Part shown: in pieces, positions 14,034 through 18,766 of the stretch
Position numbering within the stretch: the first letter of the stretch is position 1
Layout of the letters: every line of letters begins with the position of its first letter
NCBI GenBank assembly: GCA_937907165.1
Contig: CALCUH010000118.1
Span: 1 to 18,766, forward strand
DNA: 18,766 nucleotides
Direction: 5' to 3'
DNA from: an uncultured Bacteroidales bacterium
GTDB taxonomy: Bacteria; Bacteroidota; Bacteroidia; Bacteroidales; Paludibacteraceae
Made by a program: the position numbers and the translations under genes
Notes under the pieces: model-generated
What the model was told of the DNA's origin: nothing
The model's input: only the letters and a program-made list of their open reading frames with translations
Database searches by the model: none

Positions 14034-15401
14034 TTATTCCCCCTCCTCATCCAAATGTCCGTTCCACAAATAGTGGTCTGTCTCTTTGCGGATGACGGCG
14101 GAGAGGAGGAGAACCGATATCAGATTCGGGATGGCCATAAGGGCGTTCATGATGTCGGAGATGTTCCAGACAAGCGACAACCCTAGACAACTACCTATGA
14201 ATGAGACGACTATCCATACGATGCGATAGGGCTTGATCATCCGTTTCCCGCCTAAATATTCCACCGCTTTCTCCCCGCAGTAACACCATCCCAAGATGGT
14301 CGAGAAGGCGAACGTGACGATTCCAATCGTCAGAATAGGAGTGCCTACGTAGGGTATCTGCCCGAAGGCGAGCTGCGTCAGTATCCCCGTCGATTTGATG
14401 TCGATGGTGTCGTAGGCCAATATGCTCGACACAATCACCAAACCCGTCAGCGTGCAGATGACCACACTGTCCCAAAAGACACCGGAGGATAAGACCATGG
14501 CTTGACGGACGGGGTTCTTGCTCTTCGCCGCCGCCGCGATGATGGGCGCGGAACCCAATCCCGCCTCGTTAGAGAAGAGTCCGCGGGCGATTCCATAGCG
14601 CATCGTCGTCATGATCGCAACGCCTGCCGCACCTCCCACGCCTGCCTTCAGCGAAAAGGCGTCGCCGCAAATCCAACAGAGTGCTTCCCATAGGAAACTA
14701 TGGTTCACAAAAAGGATGTAAACGCATCCTAAGATGTAGAATAGGGCCATGACGGGAACGAGGCATGAACAGATTTTCGTGATTTTCTTCACACCGCCGA
14801 ATATGACTACGGTGACTAACCCCGCAATGATGAATCCTATGATCATGCGGCAGGTAGACGGATCGATGAAAGTGCAATATTGCGTGATGTTGTCGCTTAT
14901 GGCTTTCGACTGCACCGCATTGCCGATTCCGAAGGCGGCGAGGCTTGTGAACACGCAGAAGAGTGTGGCTAATTTCTTCATCCCTAATCCTTTCTCCAAG
15001 GCGTACATCGGTCCGCCCAAGATTTCTCCGTTCGCCGTCTTCACACGGTATTTCATAGCCAATAGACCCTCGCCGTATTTGGTGGCGATGCCGAATAGAC
15101 CCGTCAGAAAGCACCAGAACACCGCTCCCGGACCGCCTAACGAGACTGCGGTCGCCACGCCGATGATGTTCCCCGTGCCGATGGTGGCCGCCAACGAGGT
15201 CGCCAAGGCACCGAACTGACTCACGTCGCCCGCGCTTCCGTCATCTCTTTTGACGCTCAATTTTATGGCTGTCAAGATTTTCCTTTGGGGACATTTAAGT
15301 CTGATGGTCAGAAAGATGTGCGTGCCCAACAACAATGCGATCATGGGCCAACCCCACACGTAACCGGAAAGTGTATTTATGAAATTTGATATCGATTCCA
15401 C
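14034..15401 (-). CDS. Sodium/alanine (amino acid) symporter, AgcS family
   Basis: A 455-residue inner-membrane secondary transporter that by family couples sodium (or proton) entry to uptake of alanine or glycine. The AGCS signature is clear: SQFGALATSLAATIGTGNI followed by IGVATAVSLGGPGAVFW at about residues 61-96. Further family motifs are GGPMYALEKG (about 128-137) and the region around YGIARGLFSNEAGLGSAPI in the middle of the protein. About 11 hydrophobic segments span the length, which is full size for the family. The start is GTG: no in-frame ATG precedes it, and the family N-terminus begins here. It stands alone between its own promoter and terminator. Substrate specificity within the family cannot be read from sequence. 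Confidence 0.93.
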   Translation of the reverse strand: MESISNFINTLSGYVWGWPMIALLLGTHIFLTIRLKCPQRKILTAIKLSVKRDDGSAGDVSQFGALATSLAATIGTGNIIGVATAVSLGGPGAVFWCFLTGLFGIATKYGEGLLAMKYRVKTANGEILGGPMYALEKGLGMKKLATLFCVFTSLAAFGIGNAVQSKAISDNITQYCTFIDPSTCRMIIGFIIAGLVTVVIFGGVKKITKICSCLVPVMALFYILGCVYILFVNHSFLWEALCWICGDAFSLKAGVGGAAGVAIMTTMRYGIARGLFSNEAGLGSAPIIAAAAKSKNPVRQAMVLSSGVFWDSVVICTLTGLVIVSSILAYDTIDIKSTGILTQLAFGQIPYVGTPILTIGIVTFAFSTILGWCYCGEKAVEYLGGKRMIKPYRIVWIVVSFIGSCLGLSLVWNISDIMNALMAIPNLISVLLLSAVIRKETDHYLWNGHLDEEGE

Positions 15402-15418
15402 TGATAATCTATTTTTTG

Positions 15419-15448
15419 CAAAGTTAAATAAATAATGGAATTGTCAAA
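15419..15448 (-). promoter_or_regulatory. Promoter of the symporter gene
   Basis: Minus-strand -7 box TAACTTTG (15419-15426) with TTTG (15445-15448) 18 bases upstream. The expected transcript start is only some 10-13 bases before the GTG at 15401, so the leader is very short and has no room for a normal ribosome binding site. Confidence 0.55.
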
Positions 15449-15481
15449 AAAACAGATAGGCGGACGGATGGGAGGATTAAT

Positions 15482-15509
15482 AAAAAGACCGCACCTGATC
15501 GGGTGCGGT
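15482..15509 (-). terminator. Terminator without an assigned gene
   Basis: A perfect 8-base-pair stem ACCGCACC (15488-15495) / GGTGCGGT (15502-15509) with a 6-base loop is followed on the minus strand by CTTTTTA. The secreted-protein gene upstream already has its own terminator at 15613-15638, so this second one implies a short transcription unit between them or a back-up terminator. Confidence 0.7.
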
Positions 15510-15588
15510 GTATAAACGATATGTTATTGGTTATCAATAAAATAGTCTTTTCTTGTGATTGTCCTATATTTGCATTCGAATGTGTAGT
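15482..15588 (-). ncRNA. Candidate small RNA of about 105 bases
   Basis: On the minus strand a near-consensus promoter (TTTG at 15623-15626, 21-base spacer, GAAATTTG at 15594-15601) is followed about 100 bases later by a strong terminator (15482-15509). No plausible coding frame lies between. The segment includes a 10-base palindrome CATTCGAATG (15573-15582). The first base of the -7 box is off consensus and the -33 box lies inside the preceding terminator stem-loop, so this is only a candidate. The rest of the 15402-15694 gap holds the symporter promoter and the secreted-protein terminator. Confidence 0.3.
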
Positions 15589-15607
15589 CCTCGCAAATTT
15601 CGGATAA

Positions 15608-15638
15608 AAAGGAAGCCACACCCAAACGGATGCGGCTT
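15608..15638 (-). terminator. Terminator of the secreted 439-residue protein gene
   Basis: Arms AAGCCACA (15613-15620) and TGCGGCTT (15631-15638). On the minus-strand RNA an 11-base-pair stem forms with two G-U pairs and a GUUU loop, followed by CCTTTTTA. It starts 56 bases after the stop codon at 15695. Confidence 0.75.
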
Positions 15639-15694
15639 ATGATATTCTGTTTCTTATAACAGAATTCTTTTCTATCTGACTTTCGTTCAGATCC

Positions 15695-17014
15695 TCATTC
15701 CTTTTCGTAATATAGTCTGCCGTTTTGGATATATATGCCTTTTTGAGACTGCGGGATTTTTTGTCCCCATAGATTGTATTTGTCTGTTGACGGTGTTTTC
15801 ACTTGTGAATCTTTGACAGATATGTCTATATTCTCGATGGCGGTCAAATCACTTTGCCAAACATATTGGTTATCGCCGATGTTTAGATATACGCCAGGAA
15901 ATTTCGATTGTAAGCTATTTAATTTTTCAACCACATAGGCATATGCGGTTGAATAGTCTTTCCCATTTATTTCATTAACAAACTCCACTAGCTGGTCGTT
16001 GTTAAAATAGATTTCGTTGTAAGGAATCACGAAAAAGAGCCATTGTCCGCCCATCACGTCGACCAGTGAAAGACCTGCACTGTTTAAATAACAAAAAGAA
16101 GTTGATCCATTTACACCAATATTTTTGACGTCGTCGCTCAAGTCTACGTTGTAATAAGTAGGTGATGAAAAGGGGAACGAATTTGTCACATATCCACCCA
16201 TGAAATTATCCAAGCATAATGCGTATATTTTGTACCCTACTGCATGTTCATCCTTTTTGTACTGTAATGATATGGCACCATGGGCGTCATTTACATATCT
16301 TGATTCCTCAGGTTGATATTTAAAGGAAGGAGAATATATACCAACGCATAATTCACAAATCGGTTTCTGGTATTTTGAGCCGTCGTAATAATCTTTTTTC
16401 CCTGGAATCGAAGCGAAAATCAATTCCATGTCATATTCTGTTGTGGAAATATTATCTGTTTTGTCAGAATGACTATACATATAAACTTTAGAAAGTCCCA
16501 ATTCAGTCCATGTCCTTTTTTTATTACTCTCATTATCGCTGGATATCTTTGTGCCATCAGGTGCGTATACGCTAGACGGACCACCCTGGGATTCGCTATA
16601 ATAATAGGTTTTCATAGATTTTCCACAAAATGCTTGATTCCCAGTCTGAGGTGTTCCATCTGATGAATAAAAGAAACTCCATGTATTCCCATTGTCTTTA
16701 CTCTCTAGAAAAGCATACTCGTTGTAAGGTTTAATCCAAAAAGTGTCTATGGAAGTATTATTATAATTATCCCATTCCGCCGTTCTATCACTTGTCTGAA
16801 TTTGGGAAATTTGGGAAACCGGATCATAATCGATTACATACCAATCTCTATAATAAGTTTTATCAGACTCAGAAGAACTTGTTCTCCCTATAAAATGCGA
16901 ATAGGAATGAACTTTAAACGTGAATTTTGCTCCCTTCGCATACGGATTTTGTGCAAAAATCGACAATGGGAAGCAAAATACAGTAATCATTAATAGCAGT
17001 AAAACTTTTTTCAT
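15695..17014 (-). CDS. Secreted protein of unknown function with short C-terminal tail
   Basis: A 439-residue exported protein that I do not recognise. Residues 1-21 are a signal peptide (MKKVLLLLM..., cleavage near IFA-Q). The mature part is rich in Tyr, Ser, Asn and Asp, is beta-like, and has no catalytic motif I can identify. It contains a few cysteines (for example ICELC near the middle). The C-terminus, about residues 390-439, has the arrangement seen on many secreted proteins of Prevotella and relatives: TAIENI, a spacer, then YNLWGQKI and KGIYIQNGRLYY. This short YNLxGQ(K/R)-KGIYIxNG tail resembles a reduced form of the T9SS sorting domain, so surface or extracellular location is likely, though no export route is proven. 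It has its own terminator downstream. No strong promoter is visible; a TATCTTTA box around 17090-17098 on the minus strand is the best weak candidate. Confidence 0.85.
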   Translation of the reverse strand: MKKVLLLLMITVFCFPLSIFAQNPYAKGAKFTFKVHSYSHFIGRTSSSESDKTYYRDWYVIDYDPVSQISQIQTSDRTAEWDNYNNTSIDTFWIKPYNEYAFLESKDNGNTWSFFYSSDGTPQTGNQAFCGKSMKTYYYSESQGGPSSVYAPDGTKISSDNESNKKRTWTELGLSKVYMYSHSDKTDNISTTEYDMELIFASIPGKKDYYDGSKYQKPICELCVGIYSPSFKYQPEESRYVNDAHGAISLQYKKDEHAVGYKIYALCLDNFMGGYVTNSFPFSSPTYYNVDLSDDVKNIGVNGSTSFCYLNSAGLSLVDVMGGQWLFFVIPYNEIYFNNDQLVEFVNEINGKDYSTAYAYVVEKLNSLQSKFPGVYLNIGDNQYVWQSDLTAIENIDISVKDSQVKTPSTDKYNLWGQKIPQSQKGIYIQNGRLYYEKE

Positions 17015-17119
17015 GATATTTCTTTTTTAGTCCATATGAGTTTGTTCGTGAACGGTAAAATTCTCATGCGACATTTACTTGTTCTAATTGTAAAGATAAA
17101 AAAAAATCTATAAGTTGGA

Positions 17120-17131
17120 GCCCCCCCCTCC
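17120..17131. repeat. Run of eight cytosines in an intergenic region
   Basis: A C8 tract flanked by GGAG and CTCC lies between the end of the zeta-toxin remnant and the start of the secreted 439-residue protein gene, about 105 bases upstream of that start. It is the longest G/C homopolymer I noticed in the window. Such tracts can change length by slippage, but nothing else here shows phase variation. Confidence 0.6.
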
Positions 17132-17139
17132 ATATTTTG

Positions 17140-17465
17140 TCAGTGGCAACCCACGGTTCTTTCATTTGGATTTCCAATAGTTCTTTTTATATACTCAACT
17201 TTGTCATATCTTGACATGACAATTTCGGATCTAAGGCTTCCCTTTCCCGTCAAACACTTTCTCTTAAGTTTTCGCAATACTGAATAAATATTGCTTCTGT
17301 AGAATTCCAGTCTCCAAAAATCTCTTGCGCTATGGTGCCTGGGTTTATATACAAAGCATCCTCCATCCACTCAGGTTTTAAAAATTTTGATGTGATGGAT
17401 GTCTTGCCTCAACCATTAGGTCCGGCAATAACGATTAGGATTGGCTTGTGTATTTCTTCAGGCAC
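17140..17465 (-). pseudogene. Decayed zeta-toxin-family kinase gene
   Basis: Reading from a GTG at 17465, one base after the neighbour's stop codon, the frame gives KPILIVIAGPNG-stop-GKTS, which is the Walker A motif (GPNGSGKT) of zeta-toxin/AAA-type kinases with a TGA at 17409-17411 in place of one residue. The frame continues through EWMEDALYINPG (family usually YINPD) and FGDWNS. It reaches a second stop at 17250-17252. A shift of one base just before that resumes the family sequence as KCLTGKGSLRSEIVMS and DKVEYIKR, ending at 17140. The remaining C-terminal part of a normal gene of about 190-200 codons is missing. In the known epsilon/zeta family the toxin phosphorylates a peptidoglycan precursor sugar; many chromosomal homologues are uncharacterised. 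At least three independent lesions make it inactive. The small intact gene just upstream is its presumed partner. Confidence 0.8.
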
Positions 17466-17466
17466 A

Positions 17467-17637
17467 TTATTGTGATTCTTTAATGGATCTCCGTAGCTCG
17501 TCAAAAAATTTTTTTCTTGCTTTTTCAGTACTTTCCTCCGCCTCCACAGCTACCTCATGAATAATCTGAGCCAACATCTCATCTGAAGGTTCTTCCATGC
17601 TTGTTGGTCTGTGTTTATTCAATAATCCTTCTGACAT
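17467..17637 (-). CDS. Small protein, probable partner (antidote) of the zeta-like toxin
   Basis: A 56-residue soluble protein, acidic and helical throughout. After MSEGLLNKH comes RPTSMEEPSDEMLAQII, then a charged helix ending KKFFDELRRSIKESQ. Small genes with an RPTS-x-EEPSD start commonly precede zeta-toxin-type kinases in Bacteroidetes, as I recall them, and this one ends one base before the decayed zeta-like frame. The start at 17637 is chosen because a strong Shine-Dalgarno sequence (GGAAGGAGGG) stands a few bases before it. An in-frame upstream ATG at 17745 would put the translation straight through the terminator of the higBA operon. Such a strong ribosome binding site is unlike the other genes here and hints at acquisition from outside. 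The antidote role is inferred from position. Confidence 0.65.
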   Translation of the reverse strand: MSEGLLNKHRPTSMEEPSDEMLAQIIHEVAVEAEESTEKARKKFFDELRRSIKESQ

Positions 17638-17693
17638 AATCGAGCCCTCCTTCCCCAGATAAATAAAATTTTTCAAGATAATTCCAAATGGCT

Positions 17694-17727
17694 GCAAAAA
17701 AAGCCGCACCCAAGCGGATGCGGCTTT
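17694..17727 (-). terminator. Terminator of the higBA operon
   Basis: Arms AAAGCCGCA (17700-17708) and TGCGGCTTT (17719-17727). On the minus-strand RNA the stem extends to 12 base pairs through a U-G pair, with a GCUU loop followed by a run of seven or more U. It is a textbook intrinsic terminator, 15 bases after the antitoxin stop codon, and a close copy of the hairpins at 15613-15638 and 18492-18519. Confidence 0.85.
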
Positions 17728-17741
17728 CGTTCTATTTGTAC

Positions 17742-18107
17742 TCATAACATCAGCATAGCTGAAGGAGAAATATGCAGCCTTTTACACAGGAAACCTGCAA
17801 GTCGCAGTGATGGTTCTGCTCTTCCTGTAACAAAGTCACTGATTCGGGAAGGACTAACACCCATCTCTGCTGCCAATTGTTTTTGCGTCAGGTGGTTTTC
17901 TTCTATTCCAAGCGAAATCAGTTCCGCCACAGTCGGTTTCTCTATCGGGAAGTGTTCACTCTCATATTCTATCACAATGTCGGACATGAGCGTCAATTCC
18001 ACGTACTTAGCATCGCTCTTAGGCGTAGCATCGTCAACTTGTGGCAACAATTCCTCTATTTTTGACAAAGCCAATTCATATTGCTCCTTTGTGATTTCTT
18101 TCTTCAT
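17742..18107 (-). CDS. higA: HigA-type antitoxin with XRE helix-turn-helix
   Basis: A 121-residue cytoplasmic DNA-binding antitoxin. Residues 1-58 form an acidic N-terminal part, of the kind that binds the toxin in this arrangement. Residues 60-115 are a Cro/C1-type helix-turn-helix; the core LTQKQLAAEMGVSPSRISDF (73-92) is followed by TGRAEPSLRLAGFLCKRL. The protein is expected to neutralise the HigB-type toxin encoded 12 bases upstream and to repress the shared promoter. Order toxin-then-antitoxin is typical of higBA. No truncation or frameshift is seen. Confidence 0.88.
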   Translation of the reverse strand: MKKEITKEQYELALSKIEELLPQVDDATPKSDAKYVELTLMSDIVIEYESEHFPIEKPTVAELISLGIEENHLTQKQLAAEMGVSPSRISDFVTGRAEPSLRLAGFLCKRLHISPSAMLML

Positions 18108-18119
18108 ATCCTTTGCTTT

Positions 18120-18419
18120 TTAGATTTGTGAACAATCAATTTTATCGTATTCTTGATGGGTTCCAACGAATCTTATAAAGATATATCCCATTACAAATTT
18201 AATAACCACCACCAACCGATATTGATTCCCTTTTATGTTGAACACATAATGTTGGTTGCCAACATAATCCGTAGAAGGGAACTGCTCCTTGACATCTGAA
18301 AGGGTATGCCAATCGGCTTCTAATGCGATATGATACCACCTTTCCAATGCAATCTTCGCATCCTCTCTTCCTGGCTCTTGATAAAACTCTCTAAGCTTTC
18401 TGTGAGATACAATTTTCAT
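18120..18419 (-). CDS. higB: HigB-type mRNA interferase toxin
   Basis: A 99-residue toxin of the HigB family (PF09907 type), related to RelE-like ribosome-associated mRNA endonucleases. Family landmarks are all present: W28 and W37, DVK 42-44, the segment FNIKGN (60-65) followed by YRLV (67-70), and RFVGTH (83-88) followed by EYDKID (90-95). The length is normal for the family and the frame is intact, so the module is likely functional. It is the first gene of a two-gene operon with higA 12 bases downstream. The start at 18419 is the only ATG that keeps the family N-terminus. It lies within a few bases of the predicted transcription start. Confidence 0.9.
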   Translation of the reverse strand: MKIVSHRKLREFYQEPGREDAKIALERWYHIALEADWHTLSDVKEQFPSTDYVGNQHYVFNIKGNQYRLVVVIKFVMGYIFIRFVGTHQEYDKIDCSQI

Positions 18420-18427
18420 TTACAATA

Positions 18428-18457
18428 CAAAATTAGGCAGATAATTTGAAAAACAAA
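18428..18457 (-). promoter_or_regulatory. Promoter of the higBA operon
   Basis: Minus-strand -7 box TAATTTTG (18428-18435) with TTTG (18454-18457) 18 bases upstream. The box ends 8 bases before the higB ATG, so the message should be leaderless or have a leader of only a few bases. Confidence 0.55.
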
Positions 18458-18487
18458 ACTTCAGGCGCTATTTTAAGTGTGACCGCA

Positions 18488-18519
18488 AATAAAAGCCGCA
18501 CCCAAACGGATGCGGCTTT
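18488..18519 (-). terminator. Terminator of the phosphoenolpyruvate carboxykinase gene
   Basis: Arms AAAGCCGCA (18492-18500) and TGCGGCTTT (18511-18519). On the minus-strand RNA the stem extends by U-G and two C-G pairs around a GUUU loop and is followed by TTTTATTT. It lies 23 bases after the stop codon at 18543. Confidence 0.85.
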
Positions 18520-18542
18520 CACTATCATGAATTCAAAAAGAA

Positions 18543-18766
18543 TTACATTCCAAGACGTTGTTTCAAGATAGCCAAGCGGTCGCTCAACTCCTTTGGAAGG
18601 TGTCCGGCGAACTTAGCGTAGTGCTCTTCGATACGAGCAACCTCGTCCTTCCATTCATCAACGTTAACTGCCAATACTTGCTCCATAGTCTTCTCGTTCC
18701 AGCAAGAATCGAGACCCTCGATGTTGATAGCACCCTTAGCAGGAACTTTTCCGATTGGAGTGTCAA
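18543..18766 (-). CDS. pckG: GTP-dependent phosphoenolpyruvate carboxykinase, C-terminal part
   Basis: Only the last 74 codons are in the window; the gene runs off the right edge. The translation begins DTPIGKVPAKGAINIEGLD and continues with a helix ending VDEWKDEVARIEEH, then YAKFAGHLPKELSDRL to the stop at 18543. This is the characteristic C-terminus of GTP-dependent carboxykinases: the TPIG-x-(V/I)-P turn, the GLD segment, the VD-x-x-EW helix and the final helix. The enzyme interconverts oxaloacetate and phosphoenolpyruvate in the cytoplasm, feeding gluconeogenesis or, in anaerobes, CO2 fixation towards succinate. The ATP-dependent enzyme has a different C-terminus. Active-site residues lie outside the window. 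Confidence 0.85.
   Translation of the reverse strand, partial: DTPIGKVPAKGAINIEGLDSCWNEKTMEQVLAVNVDEWKDEVARIEEHYAKFAGHLPKELSDRLAILKQRLGM

Noticed and set aside
14749..15219. 156-codon plus-strand frame and other frames overlapping the symporter gene
   Set aside because: The AGCS family signature on the minus strand accounts for the region.
15424..15621. 65-codon minus-strand frame between the symporter and the secreted protein
   Set aside because: It runs through two terminators and the symporter promoter and has no recognisable content.
17638..17745. N-terminal extension of the small antidote gene to an ATG at 17745
   Set aside because: The extension encodes the higBA terminator hairpin; the strong Shine-Dalgarno sequence supports the start at 17637.
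13922..18519. CRISPR or mobile repeat array from the recurring hairpin
   Set aside because: Copies are irregularly spaced, each lies just after a stop codon or a short non-coding unit, and each has terminator geometry.
18584..18766. 60-codon minus-strand frame at the right edge
   Set aside because: It is an out-of-frame shadow of the carboxykinase gene, whose C-terminal motifs read in another minus-strand frame.

Overview
The window looks like a chromosomal segment of a member of the order Bacteroidales. Three things point there: promoters of the Bacteroidetes primary-sigma type (TTTG, about 20 bases, TAnnTTTG), weak or absent Shine-Dalgarno sequences before most genes, and a C-terminal type IX secretion (T9SS) sorting domain. 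T9SS cargo argues against the genus Bacteroides itself and for a T9SS-bearing family (for example Tannerellaceae, Prevotellaceae, Porphyromonadaceae, Odoribacteraceae or Barnesiellaceae); I cannot resolve it further. Every convincing gene lies on the minus strand.

Left two thirds (about 293-13875): one apparent minus-strand operon of four exported proteins. In transcription order they are a TraN-like (DUF4138, VirB9-like) protein, a small TraO-like outer-membrane beta-barrel, a lipoprotein with a PKD-like C-terminus, and a 3494-residue protein with a signal peptide, about 15 degenerate Ig-like modules and a T9SS sorting domain. TraN and TraO are normally known as outer-membrane parts of the conjugation machine of Bacteroidetes conjugative transposons. 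No other transfer gene is present here. The pair instead sits directly upstream of a giant surface protein, with gaps of 9 and 20 bases between the last three genes. My main hypothesis is that a conjugation outer-membrane module has been reused to present or anchor a giant T9SS-exported adhesin, in the way PorP/SprF-type proteins accompany SprB-type adhesins. Two tandem promoters with a long leader precede the operon, a further promoter lies before the TraO-like gene, and a strong hairpin follows the giant gene.

Middle (about 13920-17014): an AgcS-type sodium/amino-acid symporter with a GTG start, and an unrecognised secreted 439-residue protein with a short Bacteroidales-type C-terminal tail. 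Between them are two terminators enclosing a possible small RNA.

Right end (about 17140-18766): a decayed zeta-toxin-like gene that still has its small upstream partner gene, then an apparently intact higBA toxin-antitoxin pair, then the C-terminal 74 codons of GTP-dependent phosphoenolpyruvate carboxykinase. Five near-identical hairpins (AAGCCGCA, 10 bases, TGCGGCTT, with variants) act as terminators in the right-hand part; the giant operon uses an unrelated hairpin. I saw no tRNA, rRNA, CRISPR array or insertion sequence.
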